From positions 558,001 to 622,000 of the forward strand of contig QNQO01005785.1 of NCBI GenBank assembly GCA_003290165.1: a DNA stretch of 64,000 bases, read 5' to 3'. Positions 11,743 to 22,302 of the stretch are shown here, piece by piece. The notes beneath the pieces were generated by a model that worked only from the letters and a program-made list of their open reading frames with translations, had not been told where the DNA came from and did no database searches. How positions within the stretch are numbered: the first letter of the stretch is position 1; the number at the start of each line of letters is the position of its first letter. The position numbers and the translations under genes were made by a program. The DNA is from Berberis thunbergii (taxonomy: Eukaryota; Streptophyta; Magnoliopsida; Ranunculales; Berberidaceae).

Positions 11743-14700
11743 TCAAGACTGTGCCTCGAACTCCGCGATCTTGCCCTGGAATTGCCATAGGTCGTCCTCT
11801 TTCTCCCATGAGGCCTCACTATTCGGTAGTCCCTTCCACTGAATGAGATACTCATTATAGCTTGGCACACCCTTCCGTCGGATGAGCCTCTTTGCCTCGA
11901 TGCTCTCGATCTCTTGATCAAAGGAAGCCACGACCGCGGTTGGTGCTCGATGTGACTCGCCCCTCGTTGGATCTTCTTTATCACCATGGTAGGGCTTGAG
12001 CATGCTCACATGGAACACCGGATGAATCTTGAGTTTGGGCGGCAACTCAAGCTTGTAAGAAACTCTCCCGACCTTCCGTAGGATGGGAAATAGTCCCTCG
12101 TACTTCCGCACTAGTCCCTTGTGCACCGAGCGGAAGACCTTGAACTGTTGTGGCAACAACTTGACCATGACCATCTCGCCCACTTGGAACTCGAGAGGGC
12201 GTCTATGCTTGTCTGCCCACTTCTTCATCTTCTTAGACGCCTTGTCCAAGTATGCCTTCGTTATATCAAGCTGCTCATGCCACCCTTGTGCAAGCTTGTA
12301 CGCAGCGGGGCTGCTACCCGTGTAGCTCGACGCAACGGCTTGTGGAGTCAAGGGCTGCTGGTCCATGACGATCTCGAACGGACTTTGTTGCGTCGATTCG
12401 GACCGCTGCAAGTTGAATGAGAATTGAGCCACATCCATCAACTTGGCCCAATCCTTCTGGTTGGCACCCACAAAGTGCCTCAAGTATAACTCCAACAAGG
12501 CATTCGTCCTTTCTGTTTGCCCATCGCTTTGCGGGTGAAAGCTTGTTGAGAAGTGTAGACCCGAACCCAAGAGCTTGAATAACTCCGTCCAGAATTTTGC
12601 TGTGAACCTTGGGTCCCGATCACTTATGATGCTCCGAGGCAAGCCCCAATACTTCACCACATGCTGAAAGAACAACTTGGCGGCTTGCTCGGCCGTGCAA
12701 TCACGTGGGGCAGGTATGAAAGTCTCATACTTGGAAAAGCGATCGACCATGACCATAATAGAGCCATACCCATCAGACTTGGGCAAGGCCGATATGAAAT
12801 CCATCGATACACTCTCCCATGGCCTTTCTGGAATCGGCAAAGGCTGCAATAGTCCTGCCGGTACACGTTGCTCTATCTTGTCTTGTTGGCACACAAGACA
12901 AGTCTTCACATAGGCCTCGATATCGTCCCGCATATGAGGCCAATAGTAGTCAACTTCCAAGAGTGCCAATGTCCGCTGCATCCCCGGATGGCCAGCCCAC
13001 ATTGAATCGTGGCACTCCTTCATGATGACTCGCCTAAGATTATCCCACTTAGGCACATAAATGCGACGACCGACGGTGTAGAGTACCCCATCCTCTACCC
13101 AAAACCGTCGAGTCTTCCCCTCCTTGGCCATCTCCATGAGTTCCTTGGCCAAGGGGTCTTGAGAAGTCCCCTCCTTGATCCGATCAAGAAGGTTGCTAGC
13201 GGCGCTACTTGCGCTAGCGAGCATGGCCTTTCGACTGAGAGCATCAGCAACAACATTAACTTTGCCCGGCTTGTACTCCATGACATAATCGAACTCCGCT
13301 AAGAAATCTTGCCACCGAGCTTGCTTGGGGCTGATCTTCTTCTGATTTTGAAAATAACTCGTAGCCACATTGTCGGTCATGATGGTAAACCGACTCCCAA
13401 GCAAATAGTGCCTCCAAGTTCGTAAGCAATGAATGATGGCTGTCATCTCCTTGTCATGCACCGGATACCGTCTCTCGGTATCATTGAGCTTGCGAGACTC
13501 ATAGGCTATGGGATGCCCCTCTTGCATAAGCACCCCTCCGATGGCAAAGTCTGATGCATCAGTGTGAAGTTCGAATGACTTAGCATAATCGGGTAAGGCC
13601 AAGACAGGTTCCTCGGTGACTGCCTTCTTCAAATCATCGAATGCTTCTTGGCATTTCTTACTCCAATGCCACTGCACCTTCTTCTTCAGCAAGTCGGTCA
13701 GTGGGGCTGCTCTCGCCGAATAGCTCAAAATGAATCTCCGATAATAATTGGCCAGCCCAAGGAAAGAACGTAGCTCCGAAACGTTCTTGGGTGGCTCCCA
13801 TTCATTGATGGCCTGCACTTTGTCCCGTTCCATCATGATCTTTTCGGCCTTGATGCGGTGCCCCAAGAAAGACACCTCGTCTTGGGCGAACGAGCACTTC
13901 TCCAATTTCACGTACAGCTCGCTCTCCCGCAATGCTTGGAAAACTTGTCGCAAGTGATGCACATGTTCTTCCAAGTTGTCGCTATACACGACGATATCGT
14001 CGAGATAGACGACTACAAATTTATCCAAGAAAGGCTGAAAGATTTTGTTCATTAAAGTGCAGAAAGTAGTCGGGGCATTGGTGTGACCAAAAGGCATCAC
14101 TAAGAACTCATAAGACCCATAGCGAGTGACGCATGCCGTCTTTGGCTCATCTCCTTTGGCTATGCGCACTTGCCAATACCCCGATCGGAGATCCAGTTTA
14201 GAAAAGTACCTGACTTTACCGAGCCTATCGAAAAGATCAGCAACCAAAGGAATTGGATACTTGTTCTTGATGGTTACTTTGTTAAGTGCTCGGTAATCGA
14301 TGCACATACGCAAGGACCCGTCGTGCTTGCGTTGGAACAATACTGGTGCACCGAATGGGGCCTTGGATGGCCGAATGAAACCCGCGTCCAGCAGCTCCTT
14401 GAGTTGCTTGCGTAACTCTTCCAACTCTGGCGGTGCCATCCGATAAGGCGCCATGGCTGGAGGCCTAGCCCCTGGCTCCAGCTCGATCATATGATCGATT
14501 TCCCTTCTTGGAGGAAGTCTCTTGGGTAGCTCTGGAGGCATGACATCTTTGTACTCTTTCAAAACTGCAGCTACCTCCTTCTGAACCTTGCTGGGTTGAG
14601 GCCCATCTTCGATCAACGTGGCCACAAATGTTGTTTGGCCCTTTTGCACGCCTTTTTTCACTTGAATGGCTGACAACATCTTGGCCTCCACGATCTCCCG

Positions 14701-15726
14701 AGTGACAGGGACAGAGCATGCTTCTCGATCCTTTGCAATTGTCATCGACCCGTCCCTTTCTAATGTCCATGGCTTCACTGTATCCATGAACTCCATGCCC
14801 AGCACCAATGAGAAGTCGTCCATCGTGACGACAGTCAGGTCCACCGTCCCCTTCCATTCGCCCAAATGAAGGGAGATGCCTCGTGCTACACCATGGATAG
14901 GCACCGGTGTTGTGTTGACGGTCTTCAAGGTGCCTGGCTCCTTGGTGTACTGCACGCCCAGCCTTGTTGCCTCCTTCAAAGCAACAAAGTTGTGCGTTGC
15001 ACCCGTGTCGACGAGTGCCTTTGAAGCCTTGCCATTTACCTTGGCTTCCACAAACATAAGAGCGGATTTCTTCGAACGGGGCAGCGTACTTACCTTGGCC
15101 ACGTTGCTTTGCTTCACCGTAGCCTTGACGCTGCTTAGCAAGCGCAAAGTCCCCATTTGCGCCTCATCCCCCGATGATTCCCCGGACAATCCACTCTTGC
15201 CAGCGATCATCGCATTGAGCTTCTGTCGCTGTGGGCACTCCCTAGCCCAGTGCGTCCCTCCGCACAAGAAGCAGTCGCAGTTTTTCACCTTGCTATCCGA
15301 GAAGGACTGTTTGGCTTTGTCCTTCCTCTCGAACTGCTTGCCGCCGCTGCTACTGCTGCTTCTTTCAGTGGGTTTTGCTCCCCCACCTTTTCCCTTGTTA
15401 CCGACGCCACTCTTGCTGCCGCCCTTGTGGCTTTTCGAATCAGCCTTGTATTCGAACAAGGATTCGGCAACTGCGATGGCCTCCGCAAGTGATTGAACGT
15501 TGCGTCTCTTTAACTCTTGCTCAGCCCATCGTTGTAGTCCATCCATGAAGTAGACGAGCTGAGTCTTCTCCGGCATGTCCGAGACTTCAAGCATAAGAGA
15601 AGTGAACTGCTTGACGTACTCTTTGATCGACCCTGTATGCTTCAGTCCACGCAACCTCTTCATAGCAACTTCCTCGCATTCTCCAGATAGAATTGCCGCT
15701 TGAAATCTGTCTTGAACTCGTCCCAA
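11743..15726 (-). CDS. Chromovirus pol polyprotein (gag C-terminus, protease, RT, RNase H, integrase, chromodomain)
   Basis: An uninterrupted 1327-codon frame, counted from the first Met after the gag frameshift; the true frame begins in gag. Domains in order: gag C-terminal part; zinc knuckle near residue 152 ([13 protein letters not shown], a CX2CX3HX4C spacing); aspartic protease with DTGAT near 240; reverse transcriptase with [10 protein letters not shown] near 574; RNase H with [12 protein letters not shown] and MTDN; integrase with HPGMQRTL...CLVCQ zinc finger, then [17 protein letters not shown] and [11 protein letters not shown] of the DDE core; C-terminal chromodomain with [16 protein letters not shown] near 1300. 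These enzymes copy the RNA and insert the cDNA. All catalytic motifs seen look intact, so the protein could be functional if translated. Confidence 0.9.
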   Translation of the reverse strand: MGRVQDRFQAAILSGECEEVAMKRLRGLKHTGSIKEYVKQFTSLMLEVSDMPEKTQLVYFMDGLQRWAEQELKRRNVQSLAEAIAVAESLFEYKADSKSHKGGSKSGVGNKGKGGGAKPTERSSSSSGGKQFERKDKAKQSFSDSKVKNCDCFLCGGTHWARECPQRQKLNAMIAGKSGLSGESSGDEAQMGTLRLLSSVKATVKQSNVAKVSTLPRSKKSALMFVEAKVNGKASKALVDTGATHNFVALKEATRLGVQYTKEPGTLKTVNTTPVPIHGVARGISLHLGEWKGTVDLTVVTMDDFSLVLGMEFMDTVKPWTLERDGSMTIAKDREACSVPVTREIVEAKMLSAIQVKKGVQKGQTTFVATLIEDGPQPSKVQKEVAAVLKEYKDVMPPELPKRLPPRREIDHMIELEPGARPPAMAPYRMAPPELEELRKQLKELLDAGFIRPSKAPFGAPVLFQRKHDGSLRMCIDYRALNKVTIKNKYPIPLVADLFDRLGKVRYFSKLDLRSGYWQVRIAKGDEPKTACVTRYGSYEFLVMPFGHTNAPTTFCTLMNKIFQPFLDKFVVVYLDDIVVYSDNLEEHVHHLRQVFQALRESELYVKLEKCSFAQDEVSFLGHRIKAEKIMMERDKVQAINEWEPPKNVSELRSFLGLANYYRRFILSYSARAAPLTDLLKKKVQWHWSKKCQEAFDDLKKAVTEEPVLALPDYAKSFELHTDASDFAIGGVLMQEGHPIAYESRKLNDTERRYPVHDKEMTAIIHCLRTWRHYLLGSRFTIMTDNVATSYFQNQKKISPKQARWQDFLAEFDYVMEYKPGKVNVVADALSRKAMLASASSAASNLLDRIKEGTSQDPLAKELMEMAKEGKTRRFWVEDGVLYTVGRRIYVPKWDNLRRVIMKECHDSMWAGHPGMQRTLALLEVDYYWPHMRDDIEAYVKTCLVCQQDKIEQRVPAGLLQPLPIPERPWESVSMDFISALPKSDGYGSIMVMVDRFSKYETFIPAPRDCTAEQAAKLFFQHVVKYWGLPRSIISDRDPRFTAKFWTELFKLLGSGLHFSTSFHPQSDGQTERTNALLELYLRHFVGANQKDWAKLMDVAQFSFNLQRSESTQQSPFEIVMDQQPLTPQAVASSYTGSSPAAYKLAQGWHEQLDITKAYLDKASKKMKKWADKHRRPLEFQVGEMVMVKLLPQQFKVFRSVHKGLVRKYEGLFPILRKVGRVSYKLELPPKLKIHPVFHVSMLKPYHGDKEDPTRGESHRAPTAVVASFDQEIESIEAKRLIRRKGVPSYNEYLIQWKGLPNSEASWEKEDDLWQFQGKIAEFEAQS

Positions 15727-16340
15727 GTCTTAAGCGAGCAAAGACCCTTCTTGATATTCGACTCACGCCTCCTCCACCAAAGGATGGCATCATCACCCAA
15801 GTACATGGTGACGGTGGTGATCTTGGACTCATCGTTGTCCAAGCGCATCGCGTCGAAATATTTTTCAACACTCCATAGGAAGTTGTCGAGCTCCCTAGCA
15901 TCGCGCTTCCCATGGTACCTTGGCGGCTCGGGCACCTTCATCCTTGGTCCCTCTCGTATAGTAGCACTACCTGCCACAGCCGCCTTGCATAGGTTGACGT
16001 CCAATTGCAAGGACTCAACCTGCTCCCGGATGGCTTGGAGCCGCCCCATCAGCGTGTCCTTGAGCTGGCCCATCTCGTTGCGCATAGCATCCGCAACTTG
16101 GTTGACGAGAAGTTGAGTCTCATCCTTGGCTTCCACAGTGTCAAGCTCAAGGTCATGGACGCGCCTATCGAGTTGCTCGAAATCCGTAGTGACGCTAGCC
16201 AACGTCCCATTGAAGGACTCAACCTTTTGTTCCATCTCCCTGACACTGTCCTGGAGATCGCCCACGGTCAGCTCCACCTTGGCCATACGATCCTCAAGCA
16301 TGCTGGTCCGACTAGTCTTTCTTCCAGTCTCCTCGATCAC
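15660..16340 (-). CDS. Chromovirus gag, N-terminal part (frameshifted)
   Basis: A 226-codon frame starts with [10 protein letters not shown]. The first 120 or so residues are heptad-rich and probably coiled coil ([26 protein letters not shown]). Then comes the retrotransposon gag domain ([34 protein letters not shown]). It runs into a stop just after [10 protein letters not shown], while the gag domain continues in the pol frame as [20 protein letters not shown]. The simplest explanation is a single-base loss near 15675-15680. A short upstream ATG frame (MSGNK, then stop) lies at about 16376-16359. Confidence 0.8.
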   Translation of the reverse strand: MIEETGRKTSRTSMLEDRMAKVELTVGDLQDSVREMEQKVESFNGTLASVTTDFEQLDRRVHDLELDTVEAKDETQLLVNQVADAMRNEMGQLKDTLMGRLQAIREQVESLQLDVNLCKAAVAGSATIREGPRMKVPEPPRYHGKRDARELDNFLWSVEKYFDAMRLDNDESKITTVTMYLGDDAILWWRRRESNIKKGLCSLKTWDEFKTDFKRQFYLENARKLL

Positions 16341-16463
16341 GGACCCTCCAACAGCACTCTATTTGTTTCCCGACATGATCAGATTGCTCTGCACCTAACC
16401 TTCGTACACACAGCAGCTAGCACAACGCAACTTCAGCAAGACCGCCCCTACGATCGTCGCTGC

Positions 16464-16475
16464 TCTGATACCACG
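16464..16475 (-). other. Primer-binding site of the chromovirus
   Basis: Minus strand reads TGGTATCAGAGC, complementary to the 3' end of initiator methionine tRNA, about two bases from the 5' LTR end at 16476. Confidence 0.85.
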
Positions 16476-17069
16476 TGTCACGTGCTGACCTTTTTCCCTT
16501 GGCTAACACGCTGCCCACTAGCGTCACACTCCCGTCGGACTAACTAGTCAAGGCACTTCGATGCTTGGCTAATGCTAAGTGATGCTACGGAAGCTTAAGT
16601 GGGGAAAATGCTAAGGCACATGTGTTTAGGCTTTTTGAAAGAATGCTTTGTATTGCTTGAGAGAGTTGTACAAGTGTTTCTATATGTTCTGTACAAATGA
16701 ATGCCAAGGCCTATTTATAGGCCCTTAAAGTCCTAGAGGCTTCTAGCCTAGAACCTTCCACAATCCTCCTTCAAATGAGTATTCTCTATGCATCTAGAAA
16801 GTTCCCACCTCCAAAGGAACCAGAAATTATAAGGAGGCTTCTAGAAAATACTACACAAATCTGTACATGGGTGTTCTAGACTCATCCATGCTAGAACACT
16901 CTAGAGAAAGCTAAGCTAGAATGTCCAAGAGCACTCTAGAACCTTCCGGAGGCATCTCGAAAAGCTTGTTGCTCCATCGGGTCTTTACGGGCCTACTGCC
17001 AGCGTCCATATGATGCCTTGGATGCCTTGTTGCCTTGGTGAGGGATATTTTTAGACATGGCTCGTGACA
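16476..17069 (-). repeat. 5' LTR of the chromovirus
   Basis: 594 bp, same length as the left LTR with about 12 substitutions and no visible indels. The TATA-like box is at about 16709-16724 (plus strand gcctatttataggccc). Confidence 0.9.
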
Positions 17070-17551
17070 CATAGCTACCTAATTATGAAAAAACATTTCA
17101 ATAGTAGGCTAGTCTCATTCCTTTTGTCCCCTTCTTCCATAAAGATAAGTTCTTTTACTGAATCAAACAGAGAGACAGTATTCGGTTGCACAGTCTCTAA
17201 GAGGAACAAAATCATTTAGCCACGAGTCTTCCCACATATTCAAGGACTCCCCATTTGCTATTGTTCGCAATAACCCCTTTTTTTTAGAGTATTAAGAGTT
17301 TTTCACAGGAAAGAAGAACCTGTTTTGGTGAAAGAGGCTTGGAAAATGCTGCAGTTTTCTAAATATATCGACTTGCAGAGTGCTAGCCAAAGATCATCTG
17401 GTCGCTCTAAAATTTTGACCACCATCTTGGGCAACATGGCAAATTTTTTAGGTTGAGACAGCTGAATATTAATCTCACCCATATTTTTTGGTGCAGACAC
17501 TAAATCACACTTAGCAAGAAAAGAAACTTTATTATTCTTAGTTCCCCTCCA

Positions 17552-18820
17552 CTAAAACATCTTATTTAAAGAATCCAACTTCGTGAGAATAACAATTGGG
17601 ATCATGAAAGATTGCATAGGATATATGGGGATAGAATAAGACATTGATTTTATGAGGGTCGTTCTACCAGCCTTATACAGGAGTTTACATTTACAATCAG
17701 CAAGGTATTTTTTTACCCTATCAATCAAGTAGTTGAAATCTTGGGTTTTGTTTCTTGAGAGAGTAAGTGGGAGACCCAAATATTTTTCTTTTTTGTTTAC
17801 AGCTCTCATTCCCAGCACCCTTAAAATCATTCGCTGGTGTCTATGGTGAACATTGAGGGTAAATAGAATAGACAATAGTCCTTAAGGATTTTCTTCACTC
17901 GGTGGCATTGATCCAGATAAGCTTTGTAGAAAAGAATAAGGTCATCTGCAAACATAAGATGATTGATACCTGGAGAAGATCTTCTTACTTTAAAACCATT
18001 AATATTCCCATTGGCTAGGGCTTTCATCATCATTCTAGAAAGTGTCTCAGTAAGAAATGGGAGAGAGGGTCCCCTTGTCTTATACCTCTACTAGGCTTAG
18101 TATAAAAAAAAATCAGGTTTTCCATTGATAAGGACATTATAAACCACTGAGGAGAGACAATAGTGAAGTAGGCTACACCAATCACTGGAAAAAACCAAGT
18201 GCAAAACAAACATCTAGAAGAAAACCCCATTCGACCCTATCGTAAGCCTTAGCCATATGCATTTTGATGATGATCCATCTGTTTTTCCTTCTTTTAAATT
18301 TCTTAAATTGATGCAACACCTCCTGAACCGCCCATGTATTATCCCCAATAAAGCGCCCTGGTATAAAGGCCCCTTGAAAGGGAGATATGAATTTAGGGGG
18401 AAAGACTTTAAGACAGTTTGCTAGGATTTTATAGAAAATTTTGAGGTTGATGGGTCTGAATTGTGAGACTTGAGTTGGATTGGGGCATTTGGGATGAGGG
18501 CTATTATGTGAAATTGTAGGCTAGGGGAACATGTTTATTTATAAAAAAATTAAAAAATGTTGGACCGTATTGATGACATCCTCTTTGACAATATTCCAGT
18601 ATTTTTTGAAAAAAATCGTTTGAAAGCCATCTGGCGCGGGAGCTTTAAGGTTCCCAAAAGACTTGAGTGTATACTAAAATCTTTTCCATCCCTGGTATAG
18701 AAGTGAGCAATATTTTCCTCACTAATGCACGGTTGGAAAAGTTGAAGAATTTTCGAGTTAGAGTTTGGTTCAGAAGATGTGTAAATGTCTTGAAAATAGT
18801 CTTTGATAAGGGTTGTCACA
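17552..18820 (-). pseudogene. LINE reverse transcriptase remnant
   Basis: Minus-strand pieces in several frames include TKPSRGIRQGDPLSHFL, then INHLMFADDLILFYKA (the FADD catalytic box), then EKYLGLPLTLSRNKTQDFNYL and KAGRTTLIKSMSYSIPIYPMQ. This is the order of an L1 reverse transcriptase. Frame changes at about 17875, 18033, 18230 and 18550 inactivate it. The upstream segment at 18816-19289 reads as the linker between endonuclease and RT. Confidence 0.75.
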
Positions 18821-19310
18821 CCTCTTCTATCGAAATCCGCTGACCTTCCATGTTTTTTAGTTTAGTAATGAAATTCTTTTTACCTTTCAGAATGGTGGAG
18901 GTATGGAAGAACTTATTATTCTTATCCCCAAGAGAAATAGAATTGTTTCTTGAATGTTGTTTCCAATAAGATTTCTCTCTAATCAGGAGTTCTTCAAGGA
19001 AATTATTGAGATTAACCAGCTGGAAGGTATTCTGCTCTATAATAAGGAAAGTGAATAACTGGTCAATCTGATTTTTTACACCCTTCAAGAGATGGAATAT
19101 ATTAATGTTCTTTACTCCATAAAGAAATATTATGCCTAAGCTTATGGAGTTTATTGAGGAGTCTAAAAAGGGGGTGAGTTGAGGGTGAGCATGTTGAGGA
19201 GATGATTCAGAGATATTTGTCCATATGTCTTCAACAAGGTTTTGATACATTGGGTCTCTGGACCGCATCTCTAGAAACCTAAAAGGCATGTTACCCTTGT
19301 TTTGCTTGTT

Positions 19311-19990
19311 TTATAGGTCTAGAATGATGGCTCTATGGTCAAAACAAGGAGCAAAAACAAAAGATTGGTTTGCAGTTGGGAACAATTGATTCCAATCATC
19401 GCAGGATAGAGCCCTATCAATTCTTTCCCTAACATGGTCCTTACCTACTCTCTTATTGGTCCAAGTGAACTTGACACCCTTGGAAGGAAGGTCAATGAGG
19501 CCAAAGGTATCAATGAAATATTGGAGTTTAGAAGATTGTTTATTGTTTATAGTCTTGCCTCCTAGCTTCTCATTAGAATAGAGCATGGCGTTAAAATCCC
19601 CTAAAATTAGCCAGGGAGACCAGATATAAGATCCTAGACATTGCAGAGATTCTCAAAAACCATCCCGCAGCCCAGAGTTACGATTGCAGTACACAAAAGA
19701 CATAGACCAGTGTACAGAAGCATGATAGTATATAAGAAAAGCATGTAAAAAATTTTGAGACCACACAATAATGTTAATGTTAACCTCTTTTCTCCAAAGT
19801 CAAGCTAAGCCCTCATAGTTACCCACTGATTCAACTACATGACTATGAACAAAATTAACAATGTTTTTTTACAAAGTTAACACGATGTTCCAATGCTTTG
19901 GTTTCCATTAAGATCACATCAGGATTATACTCCTTAATGAGGGTCCTTAGAGAATGAATTGTAGATGAAGAGCCCAGTCTCCTACAGTTC
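19311..19990 (-). pseudogene. LINE endonuclease domain remnant
   Basis: Minus strand reads WNCRRLGSSSTIHSLRTLIK, VILMETKALEH, then after stops LILGDFNAMLYSNEKLGG, FTWTNKRVGKDHVRERIDRA and FAPCFDHRAIILD. These match the WN, E(T)K, GDFN and (S)DH motifs of the L1 apurinic-type endonuclease. At least two in-frame stops break it. Confidence 0.75.
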
Positions 19991-20282
19991 CAATAACAAA
20001 TCATTTATCTTGTTGTGGCGTTTTAGGAGAAGCCACCACTATAACCTCATCAAAATGGTTAATATGAGAAGGATTCACATAGTTAAACTATTTGGAGGGG
20101 CATACAAATCCTTCCCATTCCTTTGGGTATCACATAGTTAAACTATTTGTATGCCCCTCCAATTAATTATATGGTTAACGTGATGAGGATGTTTATGGTA
20201 ACAAGTCAATCTCCACAATGAAAGTCTCCTTGAGTTTTTGTACGGATTATAGATTTGATAATGAAAGAAAAGTAGTCATAGA

Positions 20283-21410
20283 TAGGGATGGCAATGGGGC
20301 GGATTGGGACAAGTCTGTCCCCGCCCCGCTAGGAATGATAGATCTCTGAATCCGCCTCAAATAATCGTTTAATATTTTTTTTAAACCATCCCCTCCCCAC
20401 CCCAATTATCCATTTCTTTGCTTGCGGTTTTGGTGGATAATGGTTCCCCGCTCCGCCCCACGATTGCGCTATGCTTGTATGTTGTCCTTCGGCAGTCCGA
20501 CTACACACACATAGACAAATCTGTAAGAATGCAATAACACAAAACCAGGAAGAAGGGTGGTTTGATTCAATGACAACATGGTGGCGTCGTCGCGTTGACA
20601 ACAAAGATAGAGAGGTGGTCAATGTCTGCTCTTTGTCTGAGTCTAAGTGCGCCTAATCGAAAGAATTTTGTTTACCGAGAGAGAAAAACAAAGAGGACTT
20701 TGTTTCGTCCTCCTTTGGATTTCTTTTTTCTTTGTCTAAAAAGGAAATGAAATGCAGACTACAAAGATGGACGGATGGCTTTGGGTTTTATATTTACAGA
20801 GTCAAAGAAACGCGTGCCTCGCCCCTTTTTTTTTGGAAGGCCACATGCCTCGCCCTTCTTTTGCCTTGCCTTGCCTTGCCTTGCCAGAGGATAGTTGAAG
20901 AAGGCCAAATGGAGATTAGATGTTTGTTGGGCTGACAACCTTAGGTGGTGTCACTTTTGTCGTTTGATTTCTTTCAGATATCACCAAAGTTTAATTTGAA
21001 GAAGAAAAAGGATGCAGGGGATGAGAGGGGGTGGGTGGCTGTGATGAAGAAGAAGTGTGAAGAATAAGTCGTAGTACCTGCAAGGCGATGGGCAACGAAG
21101 AGACATCGTGGTCTCAAGAGGCGTGGAGCGGCGATTCTTTGTGGATGGGGAGAACTTAGAGAAGAGATGTAACTGAAGGAATTAGGTTTAGGGTATTAGA
21201 GATATGTTTTACTGTTATGAGGCTATTTCTGTAATAACATCTATATAAACAAATATCTGTGGGGCGGATATGGCCAAATCTGTATCCGTCCCAAATCCGT
21301 GTCGGATATGATCTGGATCCTCGAATCTGCTCCAAAATCCGTTGAGGTAAATCCAAATTCCCTCCATTAGGGGCGGGTATCCATGAAAATCCGCCCCATT
21401 GCCATCCCTA
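20283..21410. mobile_element. hAT non-autonomous element, 1128 bp
   Basis: Termini TAGGGATGGCAATGGGGCGG and its exact inverse CCGCCCCATTGCCATCCCTA. Perfect 8-bp target duplication GTCATAGA at 20275-20282 and 21411-21418. Subterminal regions hold GGGGCGGA/TCCGCCCC and GGATATG/ATCCG motifs. No transposase frame is present. Confidence 0.85.
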
Positions 21411-21418
21411 GTCATAGA

Positions 21419-22302
21419 TCAAGGCCAACATGAAATTTGTTTGTAATAAAGAGAACTCTTCTCCATTGCTTCATTTGCATCATCGTCAACACTTGAAACA
21501 TATTGAAAGGCATGTTTTATTTCATCTAAGGTTGCAAAATTTTGCGCAAACCTTATATTGCTAGTGCAACTATTCCCAGGCGATGAACTAATTCATTGAG
21601 GAAGTCAATTAAGCCGAAAACTTTGTCAGATGTAATTCTAGCCCTTTGGATATGAGCATGTAACATCCAGTCTCCCCATGTCCAATTGAGTGAGGTATGT
21701 GTATCTATCTCTCTCTCTCATTTTTGACGATTCTGGCCTACTCTCCAACATTCAGTTCTGGTCAAAGTACCCACACAATTAGATCATACAGGGACCCTAA
21801 AGAGTGCAAAAGAAAAGGAAGAAAGAGAAACAACTTGAAAGAAAAAGCCATAACCCCATGTTAAATTCCATGCAGCAGTAGCCTTTATATTACAATTATT
21901 TATGTACATCATCTGATACTGATAGTCCTCCGGATAGTAAGCAATGCACACCATCATCTTATACAAAACCATGCCAAGTAGTAGGGCTTGTTAGGCTCAT
22001 CTATATTGAGGGTACCATGTGCTGCTTACCTTTAATTCTAAAAGTAAACCCTAATTCGAAAAAGATATGAAACTAAAGCTACCTTACTACTTCCTTCTTT
22101 TGTTTCTTTAACTTTGAAGTTGTCATGGAGAGATCACATGCACACATCATCTTTATCCTTGTAACTTGTACTTTTTTAATCATCGATATCTCTATCCCAT
22201 CCGCATGTACTTAAACTACTTCGTCTTCTCGATATCTTGCATGTTCTTACAATATTTACAAAGGCATTCCTGAGGGATATACGTTCCTTGCACATTCAGG
22301 AT
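21419..22302. other. Intergenic 3' flank of the DUF1666 gene
   Basis: No coding region was recognised. This is the downstream side of the minus-strand gene ending at 22303. Confidence 0.4.

Larger units (their letters stand above)
11118..17069 (-). mobile_element. Ty3/gypsy chromovirus retrotransposon, nearly intact
   Basis: The element is 5952 bp with 594-bp LTRs at each end (5' LTR on the right). It has a TGGTATCAGAGC primer-binding site, a polypurine tract, a gag frame and one long pol frame ending in a chromodomain. I counted about 12 mismatches between the LTRs (about 98% identity), so it is young. It sits inside the older LINE. Flanks share only a 4-bp CATA (11114-11117 and 17070-17073), not the usual 5 bp. 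The only obvious lesion is a one-base frameshift inside gag. The chromodomain ending ([20 protein letters not shown]) recalls the Galadriel lineage, but that placement is uncertain. Confidence 0.9.
9875..20115 (-). mobile_element. 5'-truncated L1-type LINE, split by a gypsy element
   Basis: On the minus strand the order is endonuclease (about 19990-19311), reverse transcriptase (18820-17552), zf-RVT (11116-10895), an RNase H-like segment (about 10485-10083) and a poly(A) tail (11 T on the plus strand, 9875-9885). A 12-bp duplication CATTCCTTTGGG flanks it at 9862-9873 and 20116-20127. Removing the chromovirus at 11118-17069 leaves about 4.3 kb. ORF1 is absent, so the copy is 5'-truncated just before the endonuclease. 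Stops and frameshifts occur in every domain. Confidence 0.75.

Noticed and set aside
14876..15496. 206-codon plus-strand frame
   Set aside because: It is the antisense shadow of the chromovirus pol frame. Its Leu/Pro/Ala-rich composition mirrors the Ser/Gly/Lys-rich region on the other strand.
16005..16547. 180-codon plus-strand frame
   Set aside because: Antisense shadow of gag running into the LTR.
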